Source: Pseudomonadota bacterium
GTDB taxonomy: Bacteria > Pseudomonadota > Gammaproteobacteria > Steroidobacterales > Steroidobacteraceae
Length of the DNA: 64,000 bases
NCBI GenBank assembly: GCA_003242685.1
Contig: QGVD01000011.1
Location: 1 to 64,000 of the forward strand
Direction of reading: 5' to 3'
Each line of letters opens with the position of its first letter. The stretch's first letter is position 1. The notes beneath the pieces were generated by a model. That model saw only the letters and a list, made by a program, of their open reading frames with translations, was not told the origin of the DNA and ran no database searches. Positions 8,307 to 16,553 of this stretch are shown here, piece by piece. Both the position numbers and the translations under genes were made by a program.

Positions 8307-8417
8307 ACTCATCGAGACCGGCTGAGGGAAAGGCCCTTCGACGCCGGGGCAACCGCCAGGCCTAACCAGTCTGGAAAGGTGCCAACTCCTGCGACCTTGC
8401 GAGGTCGACAGATGAGC
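8307..8417 (+). ncRNA. SAM-I (S-box) riboswitch aptamer
   Basis: All S-box core elements are present in order. P1 is CTCATC (8308-8313) paired with GATGAG (8411-8416). The P2/kink-turn block GGCTGAGGGAAAGGCCC is followed by CCGGGGCAACC. The P3/J3-4 block ends in AAGGTGCCAACTCC, and P4 is CGACCT (8392-8397), loop TGCG, AGGTCG (8402-8407). It sits in the leader of metX-metB and should lower expression when S-adenosylmethionine is abundant. S-boxes are typical of Firmicutes and less usual in gammaproteobacteria. Confidence 0.93.
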
Positions 8418-8435
8418 AGTCGCGTAGCCTGCGCT

Positions 8436-8532
8436 CCGCTCTCGAGCGGGGTAGCACGGATGGGCGCGACAGACCCGCGTGTTGTGCGGGTGCTCCGCAG
8501 GAGTGCCGGTGAGCCTTCGATCAGCGGAGCAC
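8436..8532 (+). promoter_or_regulatory. Candidate translational expression platform of the SAM riboswitch
   Basis: The segment GTGCTCCGC (8490-8498) can pair perfectly over nine bases with GCGGAGCAC (8524-8532). The second arm contains GGAG (8526-8529), the likely Shine-Dalgarno sequence seven bases before the TTG start of metX. The same 8490-8498 segment can instead pair with GCGG-GGT-AGCAC (8446-8457; nine pairs, three-base bulge), which would free the ribosome site. That upstream region also folds locally as CCGCT-CTCG-AGCGG (8436-8449). I see no T-run, so control appears to act on translation, not termination. Confidence 0.6.
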
Positions 8533-8536
8533 TCGA

Positions 8537-9583
8537 TTGAATCCAGTTTCGGACAAGCTCACGGCCGGCGCGACCGCCGGCGATGCGGTGTCTTCCGCGC
8601 GCGAATCGAGCGTGCGCGAGGGGATCCTCGAGGTTCCGGGCAGGGTGACCCTGCACCACGGTGGAACGCTCGAGGGCGTGCGCATCGCCTGGCGTCTCGT
8701 CGGCCCCTCCGGCGCGCCGGTCATCGCCGCGCTCGGCGGCATCTCGGCCAACCGCCGCGTGTGTCTCACCGAGGACCCGCGCGACAGCTGGTGGTCGGAG
8801 ATCGTGGGACCCGGACGCGCGCTCGACACCGCGCGCTATCGGATCCTGAGCATCGATTACCTGGGAGGCAGCGGCGAGAGCACGGGACCCGTTGCGGGCC
8901 AGACTTTCCCGAGCCTCTCGAGCTACGACCAGGCCGACGCGCTGCTGCGCGTCCTGAATCATCTCGGCCTCAAGTCGCTGCGCGCGTTCGCGGGCGGCTC
9001 GTACGGCGGAATGGTCGGGCTCGCCTTCGCCGAGCGTTATCCCGAGCGGCTGTCGCACCTCATCGTGATCGGCGCGGCCGACAGGGCTCACCCGATGGCG
9101 ACCGCGTGGCGCAGCGTGCAGCGGAACATCGTCCGCTATGCCATCGAAAGGGGACAGCCTGCCGAAGGACTGAAGCTCGCGCGCGCGCTCGCCATGGCGA
9201 CCTACCGCAGCAGCGAGGAGTTCGCCGCGCGCTTCTCCGGAGCACCGACGCGCGCGGGAGACCGCTTCGTGTTCCCGGTCGAGGAATACCTCTTCGCGCG
9301 CGGCGCCGACTACGCGACGCGCTACCGGCCGGAGTCCTTCCTGTGCCTGTCGGAGTCGATCGACCTGCACCGCGTCGACGCCACGCGGATCTTCGTGCCT
9401 ACCACGGCCGTCGCCGTGCGTGAGGACCAGCTCGTGCCGCTCGCGGACATCCGCGCAATGGTCGCGCGCCTTCCCTCGGGTCGCCTGCACGAGATCTCCT
9501 CCGTCTTCGGACACGACGCCTTCCTGAAGGAGCCCGAGCAGTTGCGAGCCATCTTCTCGAGCGCGCTGGGAGAGACGCCATGA
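8537..9583 (+). CDS. metX: MetX-type homoserine (or serine) O-acyltransferase
   Basis: An alpha/beta-hydrolase-fold acyltransferase that activates homoserine for trans-sulfuration. The 348-residue protein has nucleophile S155 in AGGSYGGMVG, D297 in REDQLVP and H326 in FGHDAFL, the usual MetX triad. The start is TTG at 8537, with GGAG seven bases upstream inside the riboswitch switch helix; no ATG lies near. Some MetX relatives in Xanthomonadaceae use succinyl-CoA or act on serine, so the acyl donor and acceptor are not certain. It overlaps metB by four bases and is governed by the SAM riboswitch. Confidence 0.9.
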   Translation: MNPVSDKLTAGATAGDAVSSARESSVREGILEVPGRVTLHHGGTLEGVRIAWRLVGPSGAPVIAALGGISANRRVCLTEDPRDSWWSEIVGPGRALDTARYRILSIDYLGGSGESTGPVAGQTFPSLSSYDQADALLRVLNHLGLKSLRAFAGGSYGGMVGLAFAERYPERLSHLIVIGAADRAHPMATAWRSVQRNIVRYAIERGQPAEGLKLARALAMATYRSSEEFAARFSGAPTRAGDRFVFPVEEYLFARGADYATRYRPESFLCLSESIDLHRVDATRIFVPTTAVAVREDQLVPLADIRAMVARLPSGRLHEISSVFGHDAFLKEPEQLRAIFSSALGETP

Positions 9584-10746
9584 GCGATGCTCCCGATCCC
9601 GTCACGCAGGCCGTGCGCGCCGGCCTGGAAACGTGCGACGTCACCGGTGCGGTCGTTCCGCCGATCCACCTGACCTCCACGTTCGCGTTCCGCGCCTTCG
9701 GCGAGAAGCGCGGCTACGACTACACGCGCTCGGGTAATCCGACGCGCGACCTGCTCGCTCAGGCGCTGGCGGACCTCGAAGGAGGAGCAGGTGCCGTCGT
9801 CACCAGCTCCGGCATGTCGGCGGTCACACTGGTGGGTCACCTGCTGACTGCCGGCGCGCGCATCGTCGCACCGCACGACTGCTACGGCGGCTCGTACCGC
9901 CTGTTCGATGCCTGGCGGAGGCGAGGGGAGCTGGAAGTCGAGTTCGTCGACTTCGGCGATCCGGCGGCGCTGAGCGCGGCGCTCCAAAAGCCCGCGGCCA
10001 TGCTGTGGATCGAGACGCCGAGCAATCCGCTCCTGCGCGTCACCGACATCGCCGCCTGCGCAGAGCTCGGCCGCCGCGCCGGCGCGCTCGTCGTGGTGGA
10101 CAACACCTTCCTCTCGCCCGGCTGGCAGCGGCCGCTGGCGCTCGGCGCGGACATCGTCGTGCACTCGACGACGAAGTACCTCAACGGACACAGCGACGTC
10201 GTCGGCGGCGCGGTGATCGCGCGCGAGAAGTCCCACTACGAGCAGCTCGTGTGGTGGGCCAACTGTCTCGGCGTGACCGGCGCGCCGTTCGACAGCTTCC
10301 TCACGCTGCGCGGACTGCGCACTCTCCATGCCCGTCTCGAATGCCACGGCCGCAATGCTCAGGCGATCGCGGAGTACCTCGCCGGGCAGCCGGGTGTCGC
10401 ACGCGTCTACTACCCCGGGCTGCCGACGCATCCGGGGCACGAGATCGCACGGCGTCAGCAGACCGGTTTCGGCGGCATCGTCACGTTCGAGCTGCGCGGC
10501 GGGCTCGAGGCGGTCCGCGCCTTCGTGAAAGGGCTGCGGTACTTCTCGCTCGCCGAGTCGCTGGGTGGCGTGGAGAGTCTCATCGCGCATCCTGCCACGA
10601 TGACGCACGCCGCGATGGACCCCGAAGCACGGCGCAGGGCAGGGCTGGTCGACGGACTGCTGCGGCTGTCCGTGGGCATCGAGGCGCTGGACGATCTGCG
10701 CAACGATCTGGCCGCAGGACTCGAGCGGGCCCGGGCGGTTGCCTGA
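9580..10746 (+). CDS. metB: Cystathionine gamma-synthase family enzyme
   Basis: A PLP enzyme of the Cys/Met metabolism family that condenses an O-acyl-homoserine with cysteine or sulfide. The 388-residue protein shows the PLP lysine K199 in HSTTKYLNGHSD, the cofactor aspartate in VVVDNTFLSP, the YTRSGNPTR motif (48-56) that reaches the neighbouring subunit's cofactor, and the SLGGVESL substrate-carboxylate motif. Cystathionine gamma-synthase and O-acylhomoserine sulfhydrylase are hard to separate by eye; length and close similarity of pattern to MetB favour the former. It is translationally coupled to metX. Confidence 0.88.
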   Translation: MSDAPDPVTQAVRAGLETCDVTGAVVPPIHLTSTFAFRAFGEKRGYDYTRSGNPTRDLLAQALADLEGGAGAVVTSSGMSAVTLVGHLLTAGARIVAPHDCYGGSYRLFDAWRRRGELEVEFVDFGDPAALSAALQKPAAMLWIETPSNPLLRVTDIAACAELGRRAGALVVVDNTFLSPGWQRPLALGADIVVHSTTKYLNGHSDVVGGAVIAREKSHYEQLVWWANCLGVTGAPFDSFLTLRGLRTLHARLECHGRNAQAIAEYLAGQPGVARVYYPGLPTHPGHEIARRQQTGFGGIVTFELRGGLEAVRAFVKGLRYFSLAESLGGVESLIAHPATMTHAAMDPEARRRAGLVDGLLRLSVGIEALDDLRNDLAAGLERARAVA

Positions 10747-10747
10747 T

Positions 10748-10788
10748 CACGACTCACGCCGGCTGCCTCGCAGCCGGCGTGAGTCGTG
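10748..10788. terminator. 19-bp perfect hairpin between convergent metB and leuB
   Basis: CACGACTCACGCCGGCTGC (10748-10766) and its exact complement (10770-10788) flank a three-base loop CTC. It starts two bases after the metB stop and lies 22 bases from the leuB stop. Very stable but without a T-run on either side. It probably ends or stabilises both converging transcripts. Confidence 0.7.
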
Positions 10789-10810
10789 CACGTGAACGCG
10801 CCGGTTCTCT

Positions 10811-11878
10811 TCAGAGCTTCTCGATCTCGGCGAGCACGGCGTCACCGGCTTCGCGCGTCGTGAACGCGCGTGCGTCTGGCGCGGCGATGTCGCGCGTGCG
10901 TGCTCCGGCGTCGATGGCTCGCGCGACCGCGGTCTCCAGGCCAGCCGCTTCGTCCACGAGCTCCAGCGAATGCCGCAGCAGGAGCGCCACGCTCAGGATG
11001 GTGCCGTAGGGATTCGCGATGCCCTGGCCGGCGATGTCGGGCGCGGAACCGTGGATGGGCTCGTAGAGTCCCCGCCGGCCATCGCCGAGCGAGGCGGAAG
11101 GCAGCAGGCCCAGTGAGCCGGCGAGCATCGCCGCCTCGTCCGTGAGAATGTCGCCGAACATGTTCTCCGTGAGGAGTACGTCGAAGTCGCGCGGGCGGCG
11201 GATGAGGTGCATCGCCGTGGAGTCGACCAGCGCGTGCTCGATCGTGACGTCCGGGAACTCACTGCGCACGACGCGCTCGGCCACCTCGCGCCACAGGCGC
11301 GAGGTCTCGAGGACGTTCGACTTGTCGATCGACGTGATCTTCCGGCGCCGTGCGCGCGCGAGGCGACCGGCAACCCGCGTGATGCGTTCGATCTCCGCCA
11401 CGGAATACGTGCAGACGTCCGTGGCACGCTCGGCGTCGCGCGTTTTCTCGCCGAAGTAGATGCCGCCCGTCAGCTCGCGCACGAAGACGAGATCGACTCC
11501 CGTGACGACCTCCGGCTTGAGGGTGGTGGCGTCCACCAGCGCCGGATGAACGGCCACGGGACGCAGATTCGCGTACACGCCGAGCTCGCGGCGCAGCCGC
11601 AGGAGCCCTGCCTCCGGCCGCACCTTCGCGTCAGGCGCGGACCAGCGCGGACCGCCGATCGCGCCGAGCAGGACCGCATCGGCGGTGAGGCACGCACGCA
11701 GCGTTTCCTCGGGCAGAGGATCGCCGAAGCGATCGATCGCGACGCCGCCGAAGGGGAGCTCGAGAAGCTCAAAGTCGTGGCGGAACTTCTCCGCGATCGC
11801 CTGCAGGCAGCGCACGCCCTCGGCGACTACTTCAGGACCGACGCCGTCGCCTCCCAGCACCGCGATACGCGCCTTCAT
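10811..11878 (-). CDS. leuB: 3-isopropylmalate dehydrogenase
   Basis: Catalyses NAD-linked oxidative decarboxylation of 3-isopropylmalate, the third leucine-specific step. The 355-residue protein begins MKARIAVLGGDGVGPEV and carries the substrate-binding arginines, the catalytic Lys in SIDKSNVL, the metal aspartates in LTENMFGDILTDEAAML and the NAD-loop motif EPIHGSAPDIAGQGIANP. It is the last gene of the operon and overlaps leuD by four bases (ATGA). Confidence 0.97.
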   Translation of the reverse strand: MKARIAVLGGDGVGPEVVAEGVRCLQAIAEKFRHDFELLELPFGGVAIDRFGDPLPEETLRACLTADAVLLGAIGGPRWSAPDAKVRPEAGLLRLRRELGVYANLRPVAVHPALVDATTLKPEVVTGVDLVFVRELTGGIYFGEKTRDAERATDVCTYSVAEIERITRVAGRLARARRRKITSIDKSNVLETSRLWREVAERVVRSEFPDVTIEHALVDSTAMHLIRRPRDFDVLLTENMFGDILTDEAAMLAGSLGLLPSASLGDGRRGLYEPIHGSAPDIAGQGIANPYGTILSVALLLRHSLELVDEAAGLETAVARAIDAGARTRDIAAPDARAFTTREAGDAVLAEIEKL

Positions 11879-12456
11879 GCCGCGCTCCGCCGCCTCTCGT
11901 AGGCCTCGATCTCGGTCTTCCTGCCGAGGAGGAAACCGAGCTCGTCGATGCCGTTCAACAGGCAGTAGCGTGCGAACGCCTCGATGGGGAAGCGGACCTC
12001 GGTGCCGTTCGGCAGCGCGAGCGTCGTGCGCTCGAGATCGATGGTGAGCTCGACGCCGGGATTGGCGAGGAGCCAGGCGCTCGTCGCCTCGTCGACGGTC
12101 ACCGGCAGGAGCCCGTTCTTGAGCGCGTTGTTGCGGAAGATGTCCGCGAATTCCGTGCTGATGACCGCGCGCAGACCGTAGTCGACCAGCGCCCAGGGCG
12201 CATGCTCGCGCGAGGAGCCGCAGCCGAAGTTACGGCCCGCGACGAGGATCGCGCAGCCCTGCGCTTCGGGACGGTTCAGCACGAAATCCGGGTTCGGCTG
12301 ACCCTGCGCGTCGTAGCGCCAGTCGGCGAAGAGCTGCCTGCCTAGGCCTTCCTTCGTCGTGGTGCGCAGGAAGCGGGCAGGGATGATCTGGTCAGTGTCG
12401 ATGTTGTCGACGGGAAGGACGACGGTGCGCGAACGGATGATTCGGATCGGTTCCAT
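11875..12456 (-). CDS. leuD: 3-isopropylmalate dehydratase small subunit
   Basis: The swivel-domain partner of LeuC, forming isopropylmalate isomerase. The 193-residue protein shows NIDTDQIIPARFL, the GRNFGCGSSREHAPWAL motif with the active-site serine region, and the DIFRNNALKNGLLP segment, all typical of LeuD. The ATG at 12456 is 21 bases after the leuC stop. The C-terminus overlaps the start of leuB. Confidence 0.97.
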   Translation of the reverse strand: MEPIRIIRSRTVVLPVDNIDTDQIIPARFLRTTTKEGLGRQLFADWRYDAQGQPNPDFVLNRPEAQGCAILVAGRNFGCGSSREHAPWALVDYGLRAVISTEFADIFRNNALKNGLLPVTVDEATSAWLLANPGVELTIDLERTTLALPNGTEVRFPIEAFARYCLLNGIDELGFLLGRKTEIEAYERRRSAA

Positions 12457-12477
12457 GGCGTTGAGACTTCCCGGGCT

Positions 12478-13890
12478 TTACGCGTCGAGCAGCTCGCGGG
12501 GATCAGTGATGCGGCCGCGTACGGCCGAGGCCGCCGCGGTGAGGGGACTCGCGAGGAGCGTCCGTGCGCCGGCCCCCTGGCGGCCCTCGAAGTTGCGGTT
12601 GCTCGTGCTGAGCGAGTAGCGGCCGCGCTCCACCGTATCGCCGTTCATGCCGATGCACATGGAGCAGCCCGATTCGCGCCACTCCGCGCCTGCCTCGATG
12701 AAGATGCGGTGCAGACCCTCGGCTTCCGCCTGCCGCTTCACCTGCTGCGAGCCCGGCACCACGAGCATCTGCACGCCGCGAGCGATGCGCCGCCCGCGCA
12801 GCACCTGAGCGGCCGCGCGCAGGTCGGAAAGGCGCGCGTTCGTGCAGCTTCCGACGAAGACGACGTCGATCGGACGGTCCTTGATGGGCGCACCCGGCTC
12901 GAAGCCCATGTACTCGAGCGCCTTGGCGAACATCGGATCGTCGCGCCGGTCCGGGATGGAGCCGGTGATCGGCACGACCATGCCAGGATTGGTGCCGTAC
13001 GTGATCATCGGCTCGAGCGTCGCGGCGTCGATGTCGACCTCGCGGTCGAAGCGCGCGCCCGGATCCGAGGGAAGCTGCTTCCAGCGCTCCAGCGCCGCTT
13101 CCCAGGCCCCGCCCTTCGGCGCGCGAGGCGTCGCGGCCAGATAGGCGAACGTCGTCTCGTCCGGCGCGATCATGCCGGCACGCGCGCCTGCTTCGATCGA
13201 CATGTTGCAGATCGTCATGCGCCCGTCCATGTCGAGCGCACGCACGGCTTCGCCGCGGTACTCGATGACGTGTCCCGTGCCGCCCGCGACGCCGATCTTC
13301 CCGATGATCGCGAGGATGAGGTCCTTTGCCGTGACGCCCGGGCGGAGCCGGTTCGCGACGTTCACGGCCAGCGTGCGCGGCTTGCGCTGCAGGAGGCATT
13401 GAGTCGCGAAGACGTGCCCGACCTCGGTCGTGCCGATGCCGAAGGCGAGGGCGCCGAACGCGCCGTGCGTGCTCGTGTGACTGTCGCCGCACACGATGGT
13501 CTTGCCCGGCTGCGTGAGGCCGAGCTCCGGGCCGATGATGTGCACGATTCCGCGCTGGTCGTGCCGGAGGTCGAGGAGCTCGATGCCGAACTCGCGGCAG
13601 TTCTTCTCGAGCTCGCGGATCTGCTTCGCCGCCGACTCGAGCGCGATGGGCGCGCCGCCGAAGATCTGCTCGGTACGCGTCGGCGTCGAGTGATCCATCG
13701 TGGCGAAGGTGAGATCGGGGCGGCGGACCGGCAGGCCGCGCTCCCTGAGCAGAGAGAACGCCTGCGGCGAAGTGACCTCGTGGATGAGGTGCAGGTCGAT
13801 GTAGAGCACCGCCGGCGTATCGGGGGTCTCGGGAACGACCTCGTGGGCCTCCCAGACCTTCTCGAACATCGTCTTCGGTTGTGCAGTCAA
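12478..13890 (-). CDS. leuC: 3-isopropylmalate dehydratase large subunit
   Basis: The [4Fe-4S] aconitase-family subunit that interconverts 2- and 3-isopropylmalate. With a TTG start at 13890 the protein is 470 residues, matching the usual length. Cluster cysteines are C349 in VGSCTNARL, and C409 and C412 in SGCSMCIGMN. The TTG has GAGGA five bases upstream. The first ATG (13869) would remove the residues that align with the N-terminal AKTLYEK-like stretch of known LeuC and has only a weak ribosome site, so TTG is preferred. A nine-codon open frame ends on the start codon. Confidence 0.94.
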   Translation of the reverse strand: MTAQPKTMFEKVWEAHEVVPETPDTPAVLYIDLHLIHEVTSPQAFSLLRERGLPVRRPDLTFATMDHSTPTRTEQIFGGAPIALESAAKQIRELEKNCREFGIELLDLRHDQRGIVHIIGPELGLTQPGKTIVCGDSHTSTHGAFGALAFGIGTTEVGHVFATQCLLQRKPRTLAVNVANRLRPGVTAKDLILAIIGKIGVAGGTGHVIEYRGEAVRALDMDGRMTICNMSIEAGARAGMIAPDETTFAYLAATPRAPKGGAWEAALERWKQLPSDPGARFDREVDIDAATLEPMITYGTNPGMVVPITGSIPDRRDDPMFAKALEYMGFEPGAPIKDRPIDVVFVGSCTNARLSDLRAAAQVLRGRRIARGVQMLVVPGSQQVKRQAEAEGLHRIFIEAGAEWRESGCSMCIGMNGDTVERGRYSLSTSNRNFEGRQGAGARTLLASPLTAAASAVRGRITDPRELLDA

Positions 13891-13916
13891 GCGAGTCCTC
13901 GATCGATCAGAGCCAT
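13887..13916 (-). CDS. Possible nine-residue upstream frame coupled to leuC
   Basis: ATG at 13916 opens the frame MALIDRGLA and ends in a TGA (13889-13887) that overlaps the leuC TTG start as TTGA. Three of nine residues are Leu or Ile. A GGGA lies five bases upstream, inside the 3' arm of the hairpin at 13919-13939. This could couple leuC translation to that of the small frame, but such short frames also occur by chance. Confidence 0.25.
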   Translation of the reverse strand: MALIDRGLA

Positions 13917-13918
13917 CG

Positions 13919-13939
13919 GCGTCCCGCTGGTCGGGACGC
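13919..13939 (-). promoter_or_regulatory. Hairpin in the ilvE-leuC gap
   Basis: GCGTCCCG (13919-13926), loop CTGGT and CGGGACGC (13932-13939) form a perfect 8-bp stem in the 89-base gap between ilvE and leuC. No T-run follows on the minus strand, so it is more likely an mRNA processing or segmental-stability element than a terminator. Confidence 0.4.
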
Positions 13940-13979
13940 AGCACAAGAGTTCGAAGCTGCCTTTCCGGGCCGGAGGGTT

Positions 13980-14939
13980 CTAGCCTGCGCTGGCGGCTCG
14001 CGGTGCCGACATGTCGACGTAGTCGAGCCAGCCCCACTCGTCGGGCGTCTTTCCGGTGAAGAGTCCGAAGAACGCGGCCTGGAGGCTCTCGGTGACCGGC
14101 CCGCGACGGCCGTTCCCGACCGGAATGCCGTCGACGGAGCGGATCGGAGTGATCTCCGCCGCCGTCCCCGTGAAGAAGGCCTCGTCGGCGAGGTAGAGAA
14201 GCTCGCGCGGAATGGCGCACTCGCGCACCTCGAGCCCCCGCTCGCGAGCGAGCCGGATGACGGTGTCGCGGGTGATACCGCCGAGCACGGAATGCGCGAG
14301 CGCAGGCGTGAGCAGCACGCCGTCCTTCACGAGGAAGATGTTCTCGCCGGAGCCTTCGCTCAGCGTGCCGTCGGGCGCGAGCCCGATGCCCTCCGTGAAA
14401 CCGAGCCGCCGTGCCTCGTGCGCGATGAGCTGGCTCGAGAGGTAGTTGCCGCCGGCCTTCGCGAGGGCCGGCAGCGTGTTCGGCGCGACCCGGTTCCAGG
14501 AAGAGACGCACACGTCGACGCCGGCTTCCTCGCTCTCGTGGCCGAGGTACTTGCCCCATTCCCACGCGGCGATCGCCACCTCGGTGGGCGGCTCGTTCTT
14601 CGGCGCCACGCCGATCTCACCGTAGCCGCGGAAGGCGATGGGCCGGATGTAGGCGCCACGGTTCAGCTTGTTCGCCGCGATCACCTCCCGGCATGCGTCG
14701 TTGATCTGCTCCTGCGTGAACGGAATGGTGATCCTGTAGATCTTCGCGGAGTCGAACATGCGGCGCGTGTGGTCGCGCAGGCGGAAGATCGCGACACCGC
14801 GCGGCGTCTCGTAGGCGCGCAGACCCTCGAATACCGAGGAGCCGTAGTGCAGGGCGTGCGAGAGCACGTGCACCGTAGCCTTCTCCCAGGGCACGAGCTT
14901 GCCGTTGAACCAGATGTAGGGTGTCGCCGGAATGGGCAT
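13980..14939 (-). CDS. ilvE: Branched-chain amino acid aminotransferase
   Basis: A fold-type IV PLP enzyme that transfers the amino group in the last step of Leu, Ile and Val synthesis. The 319-residue protein has the family hallmarks LHYGSSVFEGLRAY near 30-43, the PLP lysine K161 in LAKAGGNYLSS and LSEGSGENIFLV in the cofactor phosphate loop. GAGGAA lies just upstream of the ATG, 18 bases from the leuA stop. Mid-operon position fits its shared role in all three pathways. Confidence 0.96.
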   Translation of the reverse strand: MPIPATPYIWFNGKLVPWEKATVHVLSHALHYGSSVFEGLRAYETPRGVAIFRLRDHTRRMFDSAKIYRITIPFTQEQINDACREVIAANKLNRGAYIRPIAFRGYGEIGVAPKNEPPTEVAIAAWEWGKYLGHESEEAGVDVCVSSWNRVAPNTLPALAKAGGNYLSSQLIAHEARRLGFTEGIGLAPDGTLSEGSGENIFLVKDGVLLTPALAHSVLGGITRDTVIRLARERGLEVRECAIPRELLYLADEAFFTGTAAEITPIRSVDGIPVGNGRRGPVTESLQAAFFGLFTGKTPDEWGWLDYVDMSAPRAASAG

Positions 14940-14957
14940 AGGGAGTTCCTCGCAGTT

Positions 14958-16541
14958 TCAGACGGCCGCCTGCGCCGCGCGCTCGGCACCGCTGCGCTCG
15001 TCGCGCCCGCGCGAGCCGGCCTGGTTCGCGAGCTCGATGCGGTTGATGACGTCGAGGAATGCGCGGGTGCTCGATTCCACGATGTTCGTGCTGACGCTCG
15101 AGCCGTGGTACGTGCGCTGATTGTACTCCACGTATACCGTGGCCTCGCCCTGGGCATCCTCGCCCTCCGTGACGCCGCGCACCTCGAACTTGCGCAGCAC
15201 CACGTCGATGCCGGTCGCCGCCTCGATGGCCTTGAATGCCGCGTCCACGGGCCCGTCGCCCTGCGCGGTGCGCTCGACGCTGCGCCCGTCCACGTGCTGC
15301 AGCCGGACGTAGGCCTCCGCCGGCGACCGGCTGTCCGTCACGGTGCGGAGCTCCGCGAGGGTCCACGGGCCGTCCGCGCCGTTCTCGACGCGCAGCACCA
15401 GCGCCTCGATGTCGCCGTCGAAGAGCTCCTTCTTCTTGTCCGCGAGCGCCTTGAACTCCTCGAACACGCGGTTGAACTCCGCATCGTCGAGCTCGAAGCC
15501 GAGCTCCTTGATCCGCTGACGGAGCGCGTGGCGACCGCTGTGCTTGCCCAGGATGAGGTGACTGCGGGTCAGACCCACGTCCTCGGGACGCATGATCTCG
15601 TACGTCGAGTGATGCCTGAGCATGCCGTGCTGATGGATGCCGGACTCGTGGGCGAAAGCGTTCTCGCCGACGATCGCCTTGTTGCGCGGGATCGGCATGC
15701 CCGTGATGCTCGATACCAGGCGCGAGGTCGGGTACAGGCGCGTCGTCTGGATGTTCGTGCGCACGTTGAAGAACGCCTCGCGGGTCTTGAGGGCCATCAC
15801 GACCTCCTCGAGCGAGCAGTTGCCCGCGCGCTCGCCGATGCCGTTGATCGTGCACTCGATCTGCCGGGCGCCCGCGACGACGGCCGTCAGGCTGTTCGCG
15901 ACCGCCATGCCGAGATCGTCGTGACAGTGCACCGAGAGGGTCACGCCCTCGATGCCGCGCACGTTCTTGCGCAGGTAGCGGAAGACCTCCGCGAACTCGT
16001 CGGGCACCGTGTAGCCGACGGTGTCCGGAATGTTGACGGTGGTCGCGCCCGCCTCGATGACGGCCTCCACCACCTGCGCGAGGAACTCGAGCTCGGTGCG
16101 CGAGGCGTCCTCGGGCGAGAATTCGACGTCGTCGCAGAACTCGCGCGCGATGCGTACGCCTTCGACCGCGCGGCGGACGATCTCTTCCTGCGCCATGTTG
16201 AGCTTGTACTGCCGGTGGATGGCGCTCGTGGCGAGGAAGACGTGGATGCGACGGCGCGGCGCGTCCGCCAGCGCCTTCGCGGCGAGCTCGATGTCCGAGC
16301 GGTTGCAGCGGGCGAGGCCGCAGATGATCGGGCCGTGCACCTCGCGCGCCACGGCGTTGACCGCTTCCCAGTCACCGCGCGAAGCCGCCGGGAATCCGGC
16401 CTCGATGACGTCGACGCCAAGCTCGGCGAGCGCCCGCGCCACCCGGAGCTTCTCCGGCTGAGTCATGCTGCAGCCCGGCGACTGTTCGCCGTCGCGCAGG
16501 GTCGTATCGAAGATCAGCACACGGTCGGGGTTCGGAGCCAT
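14958..16541 (-). CDS. leuA: 2-isopropylmalate synthase
   Basis: Condenses acetyl-CoA with 2-ketoisovalerate, the first leucine-specific step. The 527-residue protein has an N-terminal TIM barrel (about 5-275) with the catalytic DTTLRDGEQSPG motif and metal-binding HCHDDLGMA, a linker, and a C-terminal regulatory LeuA dimer domain (about 385-510) that normally binds leucine for feedback inhibition. GAGGAA precedes the ATG. The last residues (from about 505) are Arg/Gly/Ala-rich. Confidence 0.96.
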   Translation of the reverse strand: MAPNPDRVLIFDTTLRDGEQSPGCSMTQPEKLRVARALAELGVDVIEAGFPAASRGDWEAVNAVAREVHGPIICGLARCNRSDIELAAKALADAPRRRIHVFLATSAIHRQYKLNMAQEEIVRRAVEGVRIAREFCDDVEFSPEDASRTELEFLAQVVEAVIEAGATTVNIPDTVGYTVPDEFAEVFRYLRKNVRGIEGVTLSVHCHDDLGMAVANSLTAVVAGARQIECTINGIGERAGNCSLEEVVMALKTREAFFNVRTNIQTTRLYPTSRLVSSITGMPIPRNKAIVGENAFAHESGIHQHGMLRHHSTYEIMRPEDVGLTRSHLILGKHSGRHALRQRIKELGFELDDAEFNRVFEEFKALADKKKELFDGDIEALVLRVENGADGPWTLAELRTVTDSRSPAEAYVRLQHVDGRSVERTAQGDGPVDAAFKAIEAATGIDVVLRKFEVRGVTEGEDAQGEATVYVEYNQRTYHGSSVSTNIVESSTRAFLDVINRIELANQAGSRGRDERSGAERAAQAAV

Positions 16542-16553
16542 GGTCGTTCCTCG

